A stretch of DNA of 64,000 nucleotides from Chitinophaga sp. LS1 (GTDB lineage Bacteria > Bacteroidota > Bacteroidia > Chitinophagales > Chitinophagaceae). The DNA lies in NCBI RefSeq assembly GCF_034274695.1, contig NZ_CP128362.1, positions 3,784,501 through 3,848,500 on the forward strand, read 5' to 3'. Below are positions 8,096 to 16,803 of the stretch, in pieces. Under the pieces are notes generated by a model, which saw only the letters and a list, made by a program, of their open reading frames with translations, was not told where the DNA came from and ran no database searches. A program made the position numbers and the translations under genes. Position 1 is the first letter of the stretch. Each line of letters begins with the position of its first letter.

Positions 8096-8817
8096 ATGTT
8101 GATTAATTGTACCCTATTCAATAAAGTTGCTGTTCCTGTTCCTGGTGTACTGAGTTCCTGCATATATGGGAAGCTCTCGTGATCCATTCCAAACTTTTCC
8201 ATGAGGTACAGGTCTAGTAAAGTTATTGAGGGTGGATGTTGAGAATACTTCGATAAAAACTCCTTAAAATCATCCAGTTCATGATCTGGTAATAATGTTA
8301 AGGCGATCTTCTGTTGCGTAGGCGAAGCGCCTGGATATTGCAGAATTTCTAATACCCGCCTGCACATATGAGGCGAGAAAACAGCGTTATTGGCCCGGAG
8401 GAAATCCAGGCAGAAATACTCCACTGTAAAATCTTCAAAGAGACCTGCACTCAGCTCATCTTCGCCGATATTGGTCCAGGTAGCCCATTCAACTAATTCC
8501 CCCAGTGTAATTTCTTCCGCCAGCAGGGCACTGAGATGGTGTATCAGTCCTGCGCGTGTAGGAACCGTATCCGCATCGTAATTGATGTGGGTAACGATAT
8601 CTGTGTAAAAATCTTCATTCATTTCCCTGGCAATGCTGATAAGCTGATAAGTAACGTCGGTTGATGCGATATTACTTAAATGCAAAACATCTGCAGTTTC
8701 TGAGATGATTTCAGGTCGTGTTTTGGTACCCTGTAACCATGATTTGATCAGGGAGATGAAGTAAGTGCTTGTTATGGACTGTGTCTGTTTCTTCATACTT
8801 ACTTTCAGGCCTGGCAT
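8092..8817 (-). CDS. Protein of unknown function
   Basis: A 241-residue soluble, mostly helical-looking protein with no signal peptide or membrane segment; I do not recognise its family. It has many acidic and hydrophobic helices (for example LHHLSALLAEEITLGELVEWATW) and no obvious catalytic motif. I chose ATG 8817 because the -7 element TATTTTTG at 8848-8841 would place the transcription start near 8834, right at the upstream TTG (8835). An ATG at 8796 is a further alternative. It converges on the LuxE-like gene with shared stop-codon bases. Confidence 0.7.
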   Translation of the reverse strand: MPGLKVSMKKQTQSITSTYFISLIKSWLQGTKTRPEIISETADVLHLSNIASTDVTYQLISIAREMNEDFYTDIVTHINYDADTVPTRAGLIHHLSALLAEEITLGELVEWATWTNIGEDELSAGLFEDFTVEYFCLDFLRANNAVFSPHMCRRVLEILQYPGASPTQQKIALTLLPDHELDDFKEFLSKYSQHPPSITLLDLYLMEKFGMDHESFPYMQELSTPGTGTATLLNRVQLINI

Positions 8818-8840
8818 AGGTGCCTCTGTTTGCAATTTAT

Positions 8841-8848
8841 CAAAAATA
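8841..8848 (-). promoter_or_regulatory. -7 element before the unknown gene at 8092-8817
   Basis: TATTTTTG on the minus strand matches TAnnTTTG and ends 23 bases before ATG 8817, the spacing seen at several other genes in this window. Confidence 0.5.
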
Positions 8849-8950
8849 GGGGGAAGCGAAAAGTTAAAGGTCTGGTTTTACGTTTATTTAATATGTATCG
8901 CTGAGAAGGTATGTCTGTACAAGGTTTCTATATGGCTTTCTGAGGGATAA

Positions 8951-9037
8951 CCCGCCTATAAGCCGCCTATAACCCGTCTATAAGCCGTAGATATCCCGCA
9001 TCTATAAAGGGGCGGGATATCTACGGCTTATAGGCGG
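8951..9037. repeat. Short tandem words and a 26-bp inverted repeat
   Basis: Near-copies of CCGCCTATAA recur at 8952, 8963 and 8974. The arms 8974-8999 and 9012-9037 pair over 26 bp with a single mismatch around a 12-base loop. There is no T tract. The layout, short tandem words leading into a long hairpin that reuses the word, resembles the array at 1512-1637. Confidence 0.8.
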
Positions 9038-9171
9038 ATCATATATTTTTTACCTACGGGATAGCCTGAAAGCTATGCTATATTTGCTGTATTACTCAAA
9101 CAAGGGAATTCTAACAATCTCGTCAGTTCAAGAAAATCACTTCTTAATATATATTTTATTTAAATATATTG

Positions 9172-9179
9172 TATATTTG
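9172..9179 (+). promoter_or_regulatory. Candidate -7 element upstream of the T9SS-exported protein gene
   Basis: TATATTTG matches TAnnTTTG in a very AT-rich stretch. If used, the gene at 9346 would have a leader of about 160 bases containing the 9218-9256 hairpin. No -33 TTTG is visible. Confidence 0.35.
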
Positions 9180-9217
9180 TTTTACCTGAGAATGCAATAG
9201 CCAATAAACCTTATAAA

Positions 9218-9256
9218 GGATTCAGAAATTGGGATCACCTCCCAATTTCTGAATCC
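9218..9256. repeat. Perfect 17-bp inverted repeat (leader hairpin)
   Basis: Arms 9218-9234 and 9240-9256 are exact reverse complements with loop TCACC. Neither side has a T tract, so it is not a typical terminator. Confidence 0.85.
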
Positions 9257-9345
9257 CTACCTATGAAAATGAATGATTCCTTGCTCCAATACCACGGGCA
9301 TAGAATGTTGTTGGCTTTTCATCCGTTATTTAAAAATCGTATCCT

Positions 9346-10941
9346 ATGTCATTGCCTGTATTTACAAGAATACGGGTAACACACCGCTATATCCATATAG
9401 TGCGTGTGATCACCCGTGTTTTGTGTGTCTTAACATTGAATGTTTGTATGCATCAGATTGCCAGTGCCCAGGTAATTGAGCTGAATAACCCGTCAATGGA
9501 AGGAAATATTGGAAGGGATAGTGTGCCTACCGGTTGGATAGCGGCGTCAAACACACCTGATGTATTACCCGGCCCGCTCAACATTTTTAAGCGGCCCTCC
9601 GATGGTAAAGCTTATACTGGCCTGCATAGCGGCCCTGCTTACAGGGAGGGGCTTGCACAGTTACTCGCCGCTCCATTGCAGAAAGGACTGGCCTATGTTA
9701 TCTCTGTAGACCTGGCCTATTCACCAAAATACCTGCAGGCTGCCTGCAATGGTAACCTTACCATTTATGGAGGCAATAGTCCCAGGGATACCGCACAGCG
9801 ACTCTGGTCGTCCGGTCCGTTTACAGATACGACCTGGAGCCGGTATTATGCCATACTTGAGCCAACAGCTAATTATAAATATATATCCATCTGGGCAGAT
9901 CCGTCACAGACCTGCACAAAGAGTGATATTGGTACAGCTGTTCTGATTGATAACTTCTCCAACATCCGGCAGGTGATAAAGACTACACTGTCGGCTACGC
10001 CGAGTTGTAACAATGCCAGTACGGGTACTATACAGGTCACGCCGGTAGATTATGGTACTACTTATACCTATCTCTGGACACCGGGCAATTACACAACGGC
10101 CAGGGTAAATCAATTACCACCCGGTGAATATACGGTAGTCGTCACCGCCGAAAATGGTGCGACGGGGGGAGGCACTGTTACAGTGGGCATGTCTGACCTG
10201 ACTACGACACTCACAACAATTCCATCTACCTGTAACGGTCGTCACAATGCAGAAATTCATGTATCCGTTTCAGGTGGTATGCCTCCTTACCGGTTTGTAT
10301 TGGATGATAATACACCTGTAGGCGATTCGGTATTTACAGGGTTAGATGAAGGCAGGTACCAGGTGTATGTAAAGGATGGACAGATCTGTACCGATACCCT
10401 CACGGCGTTGCTGCGCGACCCCGAACCACTTGTATTGAAAGAAATAACAGTAAAACCCTGTAGTTGTGGTGAAACACAGGATGGAAAAATAGCTTTACAG
10501 ATTGAAGGCGGCACACAGCCTTACAAATACCGGATAGAAGGTGGCACCTGGCAGCAGGACAGCGTTTTATACTCACTGAGAGCAGGGCACTATATATATG
10601 AGGTAGCAGATGCCAATGGTTGTGAGATTGGTGGGAGTGCTAATATCACTTCACCCTTGCATAACTGTATTGTGGTCATGCCGACTGCCTTCAGTCCGAA
10701 TGGTGATGGTAACAATGACCTGTTCAAACCCAAAGTATACGATTTACTCTCTCATTATGAACTAAGTGTATACAACCGCTGGGGAGGCCTGGTATTTCGT
10801 ACCAATGATCCGCAGGCAGGGTGGGATGGAAGTGTAAAAGGTATCATACAGGATCAGCAGGCATTTGCATATGTCTGCACCTTCGATGACGGGAATAATG
10901 AACATAAAGAGTTCAGAGGGTCAGTGGTGCTGATCCGCTAG
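9346..10941 (+). CDS. Secreted SprB-repeat-like protein with gliding-associated (T9SS type B) C-terminal domain
   Basis: A 531-residue exported protein. The long N-terminus ends in a hydrophobic stretch and an ASAQ site (about residue 42), consistent with a Sec signal. The next 180 residues look like a carbohydrate-binding or jelly-roll domain (NPSMEG...PTGWIAA start). Residues of about 215-440 hold SprB-like beta repeats (GGMPPYRF, GGTQPYKY). From about 445, PTAFSPNGDGNNDLF through RWGGLVF and GWDG is the CHU_C/gliding-motility-associated C-terminal domain used for type IX secretion and surface attachment. The 3' end overlaps the convergent receiver gene by 29 bases. Ligand unknown. Confidence 0.88.
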   Translation: MSLPVFTRIRVTHRYIHIVRVITRVLCVLTLNVCMHQIASAQVIELNNPSMEGNIGRDSVPTGWIAASNTPDVLPGPLNIFKRPSDGKAYTGLHSGPAYREGLAQLLAAPLQKGLAYVISVDLAYSPKYLQAACNGNLTIYGGNSPRDTAQRLWSSGPFTDTTWSRYYAILEPTANYKYISIWADPSQTCTKSDIGTAVLIDNFSNIRQVIKTTLSATPSCNNASTGTIQVTPVDYGTTYTYLWTPGNYTTARVNQLPPGEYTVVVTAENGATGGGTVTVGMSDLTTTLTTIPSTCNGRHNAEIHVSVSGGMPPYRFVLDDNTPVGDSVFTGLDEGRYQVYVKDGQICTDTLTALLRDPEPLVLKEITVKPCSCGETQDGKIALQIEGGTQPYKYRIEGGTWQQDSVLYSLRAGHYIYEVADANGCEIGGSANITSPLHNCIVVMPTAFSPNGDGNNDLFKPKVYDLLSHYELSVYNRWGGLVFRTNDPQAGWDGSVKGIIQDQQAFAYVCTFDDGNNEHKEFRGSVVLIR

Positions 10942-11308
10942 TGGTTTGTAACAGTTGCTGGATACTGGCATTCAGATTGGCAAACAGGAACGGTTTGTTA
11001 ATATAGGCCGATGCGCCCTTTTCAATGGCCAGGCTTACTTCTTCAGTGGCGGATCTTGCGCTCAGGATGATGACAGGTATATAGCGTAGTTGTTCATGCG
11101 CCCGAAAGGCTTCCAGTAACTGATAACCATTCAAGACAGGCATATAAATATCACTGATCACCAGGTCAGGCAGGTGTTCAGTGGCCATGTGAATGCCTTC
11201 TTCCCCGTTACCGGCGGTGATGACCTGATACTGATGTAGTTCCAGCAGGCTTTGTATTGTATCTCTCAAACCTGGTTTATCCTCTATCAATAAGATGGTA
11301 TGTTGCAT
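10913..11308 (-). CDS. Single-domain response regulator (receiver only)
   Basis: A 131-residue CheY-like receiver with no output domain. The phosphoacceptor is D53 in ISDIYMP. The acidic pocket is at residues 9-10 (ED), the switch Ser in LSAR near 83, and K105 in NKPF. It lies nine bases after the histidine kinase gene, so the two are probably a cognate pair. Without an output domain it must act by protein contact or in a phosphorelay. The pair sits immediately before the exopolysaccharide locus, but on the opposite strand. Confidence 0.9.
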   Translation of the reverse strand: MQHTILLIEDKPGLRDTIQSLLELHQYQVITAGNGEEGIHMATEHLPDLVISDIYMPVLNGYQLLEAFRAHEQLRYIPVIILSARSATEEVSLAIEKGASAYINKPFLFANLNASIQQLLQTTSGSAPLTL

Positions 11309-11317
11309 AGCTTTTCT

Positions 11318-12097
11318 CTATAGAGAATCAGAATAATATAGAAAAGTAAGTGTGAATGTACTGCCTTCACCAGCAACACTATTTACAGTAATAGTGCCAT
11401 TATTTTCCTGTACAAAAGTTTTAACAATTGATAGCCCCAACCCAGTACCTCCTATCTCATTTACATTACTCGCCCTGAAAAAAGGTTGAAAAAGTTGCGG
11501 CAGATCATCTGCAGGAATCCCAATACCATCGTCTATGATCCTGATCACTACCTGGTGATGTTCGAAATCGACTTCAACTACCGGGGCTTTCTCTCTTGAA
11601 AATTTAAACGCATTGCTCACGAGGTTCACAAAAATTCTGTTCAGCTGATTGTAATCAGCATAAATGCACTGCGGTATACCGCTAACAATAAGTTCGAAGC
11701 TACGGGTATCTTCCGGATCTGCAAAGTAATTTGATCGCAATGTTATGAGCAATTGAACAACATCTATGATTTGTTTATTCAGAGTCATACGACCGGACAT
11801 AATGGTATTGATGGTAAGCATCTCATCCAGCATATTATTGAGGCGGAAAATTTCGGTGGTGATACGTGATAAATTTTTCTCATAGAAGGCATCCATTTGT
11901 TGGTTGCTATGTAGTCTTGCAGCCAATAGTTCTACTGATGCGGATATAGCTGTCAGCGGTGTTTTAAATTCATGCGATGTAATAGCAATAATATTGCTTG
12001 CGTTATTAAGTAAGTTCGCAACATCATTAGATGAAGTAGTATCTATATTTTTCATTTGTTTATGGTTAACGTGCAATTGATGAAATGTGGTATACAC
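11318..12097 (-). CDS. Soluble sensor histidine kinase lacking a sensor domain
   Basis: A 259-residue kinase made almost only of the dimerisation/phosphoacceptor and ATPase domains. The H box SHEFKTPLTAI holds H42. The N box NLVSNAFKFS, G1 DDGIGIP and G2 GGTGLGLSIV are all intact. There is no membrane segment or PAS/GAF domain before the H box, so input must come from a partner protein. An in-frame ATG at 12055 is a plausible alternative start. It is cotranscribed with the downstream receiver. Proximity to the polysaccharide locus suggests, but does not prove, a regulatory link. Confidence 0.9.
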   Translation of the reverse strand: MYTTFHQLHVNHKQMKNIDTTSSNDVANLLNNASNIIAITSHEFKTPLTAISASVELLAARLHSNQQMDAFYEKNLSRITTEIFRLNNMLDEMLTINTIMSGRMTLNKQIIDVVQLLITLRSNYFADPEDTRSFELIVSGIPQCIYADYNQLNRIFVNLVSNAFKFSREKAPVVEVDFEHHQVVIRIIDDGIGIPADDLPQLFQPFFRASNVNEIGGTGLGLSIVKTFVQENNGTITVNSVAGEGSTFTLTFLYYSDSL

Positions 12098-12478
12098 GAT
12101 CTGTAGAAAATTGTTTACATGGAAATTAATGATATATTAATCACAATTTCGTGTCTTTGAAATCATCTTTCTAAAACAAGATAGGTAATTACCCCCTAAT
12201 TTTAAAGTTGAATTGTGTTTTAAAAGAGATTAGTCATAATTTGCCTGTAATATTGGATTGAACAATTTTTTGTCACAGGATGTTATTAAAATAGACACAT
12301 AGATTTTTTTAAAATAGCTACAGTAGAATAGTGGAAGATTAAGAGTAATGTATAAAGTTCTGTTTAATCATTAATTAAAAATTCATATCCGACACAAATA
12401 TTCTGGAATCATTTTTGTTCATATAAAATGTATTAGACCATGTCATATTGAAAAAAAAACCAAGTTAATTAATCACCT
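12098..12478. other. AT-rich divergent intergenic region
   Basis: About 380 bases of markedly AT-rich sequence between the histidine kinase (leftward) and the LuxR-type regulator (rightward). It presumably holds both promoters. I found no exact TAnnTTTG element on either strand and no strong hairpin. Confidence 0.6.
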
Positions 12479-13165
12479 ATGATCAACATCGGAATTATAG
12501 AGGATAACTATTTCCAATTGAATAATTACCGGGAGTTTCTCGAAGATTTTCAAGAGTGTAAAGTTATCTTTGCTTGTAAATCAATGGAGGAGTTCAGAGA
12601 GCTTTCCTTTAAAGAAGCAGATGTCAATGTCATTCTTCTAGACATTTCGCTGCCAGGAGAGTCGGGTATACAGGGCATGCATGAATTGCGCCGTATATAT
12701 CCTGACGCTAAAATCATCGTCTTATCAGGGCATGATGGAAAGCATTATGTTATAGAGTCGATTCGAAAAGGTGCTAATGGATATATCATTAAGACCAGTC
12801 GTCTGATGGAAATCTATCATTCAATATTAGATGCCATCAGTGAGGGAAGCACATTGTCACCCAAAGCAGCACATTTGTTGATTAACCATATTAATAAAGA
12901 TCCCTTAGAAGATATAAGACACAAGCTGACAAAGCGGGAATATGAACTACTCGCGTTGCTCAAAGAGGGCTACTCATATAAGGAGATGGCAGACAAGTTG
13001 TTTGTAACTGTCTTTACTGTCAACCAACATCTCAAAAAAGTATATCAAAAGCTGAATGTTGCTACAAAATCGGAGTTGATTTCAAAAATCTGGTCGAAAA
13101 GTCTTTGTATATCCTTTTTATTTGTAGGTTTTGCAGGATTTTGTTCAAATCAGTTTTTCGCATGA
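12479..13165 (+). CDS. LuxR/NarL-type response regulator with a hydrophobic C-terminal tail
   Basis: A 228-residue regulator. The N-terminal receiver has D55 in LLDISLPG and K105 in IIKTS. The C-terminal LuxR-type HTH runs from about 150 (LTKREYELLALL) to 205. After the HTH comes an extra 20-residue segment, LCISFLFVGFAGFCSNQFFA, strongly hydrophobic and unusual for this family; it could anchor the protein to the membrane or mediate contacts. No kinase is adjacent on this strand. Being the first gene before the export genes, it probably controls polysaccharide synthesis, by position only. Confidence 0.85.
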   Translation: MINIGIIEDNYFQLNNYREFLEDFQECKVIFACKSMEEFRELSFKEADVNVILLDISLPGESGIQGMHELRRIYPDAKIIVLSGHDGKHYVIESIRKGANGYIIKTSRLMEIYHSILDAISEGSTLSPKAAHLLINHINKDPLEDIRHKLTKREYELLALLKEGYSYKEMADKLFVTVFTVNQHLKKVYQKLNVATKSELISKIWSKSLCISFLFVGFAGFCSNQFFA

Positions 13166-13327
13166 TAAATCGTGTGGCTTGAATAAGCACTACTATCATA
13201 AGTAGGCACGTTTTGGGTATATCATCGAATTATACTCTAGTAAGTAATATTGCTGTAGGACATGATAAACTAATATTGTCCTACGGAAAGCACGGAAGAA
13301 AAAACCTTCAAATAATAAATTGGAACA

Positions 13328-14122
13328 ATGTTTTTATGTAAGGATTATTTACCCCGATTTTTTTTTCCGGTACTTATCTGCTGTTTCTTTATGTCTTGTG
13401 TTAGTACAAAGCAGTCAGTATATTTTCATGACTTACCTGACACTGTATTGGCACCCATAAAAGGAAATCTTGAGCCGGTTATTCAGAAAAATGACATTCT
13501 GCAAATCACGGTTAGCTCAATGAACGTGGAGGATGCAGTTATCTACAACACGCCAAGTATGGCCGCAGTGGGAGGGGTCGCCAGCAGCGGCCCTCAGGCA
13601 ACCGGATTTTTAGTAGACGATTCAGGGTATATACAATATCCCGTATTGGGCCAGGTGAAAGTCACAGGTCTAACCAAGGCCCAGCTGTCAAAATCAATAC
13701 GGGATCAACTCACGGAACGTAAATTGCTCGTAGACCCGGTGGTGAGTGTTCGGTTTTTAAATTATCGTGTAACCATTATAGGCGAGGTCGCCAGGCCTCA
13801 GGTAGTAAACGTTGGAAGTGAGAGGGTCACTATTCTCGAAGCACTGGGATTAGCAGGCGATATTACGGTATTCGGGAAGAAAGAGAACGTAATGCTGATT
13901 CGTGAAAGTGATGATGGGACCAGAACTGTGAAAAGGCTCAACCTGAATGACCGGTCACTTTTATCATCGCCTTATTATTACCTGCACTCTAACGATGTAG
14001 TGTATGTGGAACCTAATAAGGCCAAGGTGGCAAGCACCAATACGGCGCGGCAGATAATACCGATTGTCCTTAGTAGTCTCTCACTGGTGGTAATTATTTT
14101 AGATCGGTTAGTCTTTAATTAG
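13328..14122 (+). CDS. Polysaccharide export outer-membrane lipoprotein (Wza/BexD-like)
   Basis: A 264-residue lipoprotein of the OPX family, which forms the outer-membrane channel for capsule or exopolysaccharide. The lipobox-like FMSC places the lipidated residue at C24. The polysaccharide export domain follows from about residue 50 (IQKNDILQITVSS), then a SLBB-type segment (VTIIGEVARPQVVNV, about 150). The C-terminus ends in a hydrophobic stretch. It is shorter than E. coli Wza and resembles the Bacteroidota Wza form. It precedes the Wzc-like kinase by 117 bases. Confidence 0.9.
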   Translation: MFLCKDYLPRFFFPVLICCFFMSCVSTKQSVYFHDLPDTVLAPIKGNLEPVIQKNDILQITVSSMNVEDAVIYNTPSMAAVGGVASSGPQATGFLVDDSGYIQYPVLGQVKVTGLTKAQLSKSIRDQLTERKLLVDPVVSVRFLNYRVTIIGEVARPQVVNVGSERVTILEALGLAGDITVFGKKENVMLIRESDDGTRTVKRLNLNDRSLLSSPYYYLHSNDVVYVEPNKAKVASTNTARQIIPIVLSSLSLVVIILDRLVFN

Positions 14123-14239
14123 AATATAAAAATATATCGACATGATTTATCGGAAAACCATGTGACGAGATTAGATTGGTCTTGCTGAGTGTAATGTACT
14201 TATTAACCCCATTTTTTATTAAATAGTTGGCTGAATTAC

Positions 14240-16618
14240 ATGCAAAGAAAGAAAACAGATATTCGTAAACAGCAGGAAGATCAGACTGATCTGCTGGATC
14301 TGATTAGGAGCCGTTATCAGCCTTACTGGCCATTATTTGTGCTTGCTGGTCTGATTGCGTTTGCAGGTGCCTTTGTATACCTGAGATATGCTACTCCTGT
14401 ATACAAAGTGACAGCTGCATTGCTCATAAAAGATGATACGAAGGGTATGGATGGCTCAGTGCTTTCTTCTCTGGATATCTTCGGATCGGGTAAGCAAATA
14501 GATAATGAAATCGAAATACTTAAGTCTAAAACACTTGCAAGACAAGTAATTCAGCACCTGAATCTTTATGGCGAAGTAGTAGATGATGGCAAGATCAGGG
14601 ATGTGGTAGTCTATCACCAGACACCCGTGAGAATGTTATTTCTGGAACCAGATCATATAGCGCCACTTGAGAACAGAAAGTTGCCGCTCAAAGTAAATGA
14701 TGCTACCCAACAGGTGTCTATAGGTAATATTACCTATCACATGGGTGACACCGTTCAAACACAATGGGGTAGGATGGTTTTCCTGCCTGGCAATGTGAAA
14801 GATGATGTCAGGCACAATTATTTTTTGCATGTCTCCGGAGATAAAGTACTTACTTTACAAATGATAGCTAATCTCAAAGTAGGACAGGCTAATAAACAAG
14901 CGAACGTGATCAGTCTGGAATACAATGATGTGGTACCTGCCAGGGGCGAAGCTGTGCTGAATGAATTGATGAAGGTATACGATGCTGCAGCCATCGGTGA
15001 TAAGAATAGGATGAGTGCTAAAACCATGGCATTTGTAGAAGAACGCCTTCGGATCGTGACCAATGAGCTGGGGCAGGTAGAAGGTGAAATCGAAAAGTTC
15101 AAAACGAATGAGGGTTTGGTCGATATCAGTGAACAAAGTAAGATGTTCCTGGAGAGTGTAAAGGAGAATGATACTAAACTGACAGAAGCAAACATGCAGT
15201 TGTCCGTTTTAAATTCAATCGAAGATTATGTAAAGGGCAGAAAAGAAGATGAAAATATGGTACCGGCTACATTTGGTTTAACAGATCCTGTGTTGCTGGA
15301 ACTTGTGAACCGGCTTTCCGAAATCGAAATGCAGCTCGCACGTCTGAAGAAGACGACGGGTGAAAATAGCCCGCTGTTATCCAGTTTGCAGGATCAGAAA
15401 AAGAAGCTGACACCTGCCATCCTGGAAAATGTGCGCAGTCTGCGTGCAAACCTGGAAGCAGGCAAGCAAAAGCTGATGATAGATAATGTGAAGTATAGCA
15501 GCATTCTCAGAACAGTACCCAGCAAAGAAAGAGCACTGTTGTCCATCAGTCGTCAGCAGGTGATCAAAAATAACATTTACACATTCTTGCTGGAAAAGAG
15601 AGAAGAAACTGCCCTACAATATGCTGCGGCTATTTCAGACAGCCGTATCGTAGATGCGGCAGAAGCTGATTCCTTCCCGTTCAGTCCAAGAAGGTCAATG
15701 ATACTTGGTCTTGCAGTATTAGGAGGTTTGGCTGTGGTAGCCGGATTTATATCTGTCAAAGATATATTTAACAGGGAAGTATTGTTCCGTGCTGACATCG
15801 AAAAGGCTACAAGTGCACCGATACTGGGCGAAATCATGCAGGACGACAAAGCCCATCCGATTGCCATCACTGATGGTCGACGTACGGCAGTAGCGGAACA
15901 ATTCCGTGCCCTGCGTACATCCCTCAACTATGTAGGCATTAACGGGGCAAATAAGACCATTATGATTACTTCTTCCATATCAGGTGAGGGAAAGAGCTTT
16001 ATTGCCATCAACCTGGCTATAAGCCTCTCTTTGATGAAAAAGAAGGTTGTGTTGCTGGAATTTGACCTGCGCAAGCCCAAGGTAAGTAAGATGCTGAATG
16101 TACCACATACGCCCGGTATCACCAATTACCTGATCGATCAGGCGGTAATCGGTGATATTCTGAAGAAACCCTTAGAAGGGAATGAGTATTTCTATATGCT
16201 TTCATCCGGGGTGGTTCCTCCGAATCCTGCCGAGTTGATCCTGAATGGCAGGCTGGAACAGTTGTTAGCTTCGCTTAGTGCCACTTTTGATTATATCATT
16301 ATCGACACCGCTCCGGTAGGTCCGGTAACAGATGCCCGCCTGCTGGCACCATTTACAGATGCAACCTTGTTTGTGGTACGCCACCAGCGCACGCCTAAGT
16401 TCCACTTAAAAATGATCGACGAATTTTATCATTCGCAGGAACTTGGTAAACTGAATATTGTATTCAATGGTATCAAAATGCGGGGTATACCAGGTTACTC
16501 CTATGGTTATGCCAATGGTTACGGCTATGGTTATGGCAATGGTTATGGCTATGGTTATACCGACGAACATCAGAACGGTTCAATAAAGAAGAAAGGATTA
16601 AGCCGGCTTTTTAAATAA
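14240..16618 (+). CDS. wzc: Wzc-like chain-length determinant and tyrosine autokinase
   Basis: A 792-residue inner-membrane co-polymerase. A Wzz domain with a first membrane helix (about 30-50) is followed by a large periplasmic coiled-coil region and a second helix (about 490-510). The C-terminal BY-kinase domain has Walker A SGEGKS (about 581-586), Walker A' LLEFDLRKPK (about 602) and Walker B IIIDTAPV (about 684). The tail at about 750-773 is a Gly-Tyr run with about ten tyrosines, the expected autophosphorylation cluster. It works with the Wza-like lipoprotein upstream to set chain length and export. Confidence 0.93.
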   Translation: MQRKKTDIRKQQEDQTDLLDLIRSRYQPYWPLFVLAGLIAFAGAFVYLRYATPVYKVTAALLIKDDTKGMDGSVLSSLDIFGSGKQIDNEIEILKSKTLARQVIQHLNLYGEVVDDGKIRDVVVYHQTPVRMLFLEPDHIAPLENRKLPLKVNDATQQVSIGNITYHMGDTVQTQWGRMVFLPGNVKDDVRHNYFLHVSGDKVLTLQMIANLKVGQANKQANVISLEYNDVVPARGEAVLNELMKVYDAAAIGDKNRMSAKTMAFVEERLRIVTNELGQVEGEIEKFKTNEGLVDISEQSKMFLESVKENDTKLTEANMQLSVLNSIEDYVKGRKEDENMVPATFGLTDPVLLELVNRLSEIEMQLARLKKTTGENSPLLSSLQDQKKKLTPAILENVRSLRANLEAGKQKLMIDNVKYSSILRTVPSKERALLSISRQQVIKNNIYTFLLEKREETALQYAAAISDSRIVDAAEADSFPFSPRRSMILGLAVLGGLAVVAGFISVKDIFNREVLFRADIEKATSAPILGEIMQDDKAHPIAITDGRRTAVAEQFRALRTSLNYVGINGANKTIMITSSISGEGKSFIAINLAISLSLMKKKVVLLEFDLRKPKVSKMLNVPHTPGITNYLIDQAVIGDILKKPLEGNEYFYMLSSGVVPPNPAELILNGRLEQLLASLSATFDYIIIDTAPVGPVTDARLLAPFTDATLFVVRHQRTPKFHLKMIDEFYHSQELGKLNIVFNGIKMRGIPGYSYGYANGYGYGYGNGYGYGYTDEHQNGSIKKKGLSRLFK

Positions 16619-16735
16619 GCTGCGTTACACACACCAGAACGTTCTGATCCTATACAGATCAACATTTAGAGACATCCATCAAGACACTCATGGGACTGAG
16701 GAGGCGAAGCCATGCCTTCTGATCAAAAGACCATG

Positions 16736-16764
16736 CCCCCCCCTGTCTTTATAAATTCCCCCCC
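16736..16764. repeat. Two poly-C tracts upstream of upxY
   Basis: Eight consecutive C (16736-16743) and seven consecutive C (16758-16764) lie 14 bases apart in the 185-base gap between the wzc-like and upxY-like genes. Homopolymers of this length are prone to slippage; here they lie outside any gene. Confidence 0.75.
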
Positions 16765-16803
16765 AAATGCATTTTCGATTTTTTAACCGTTAAAACCATT
16801 CCC

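Larger units (their letters stand above)
8849..9345. other. Hairpin-rich intergenic region
   Basis: About 500 bases between divergent genes. It holds short tandem words and a 26-bp inverted repeat (8951-9037), an AT-rich tract with a plus-strand -7 element TATATTTG (9172-9179), a perfect 17-bp hairpin (9218-9256), and a 38-codon open frame (9263-9379) running into the next gene. No RNA gene was recognised. Confidence 0.7.
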
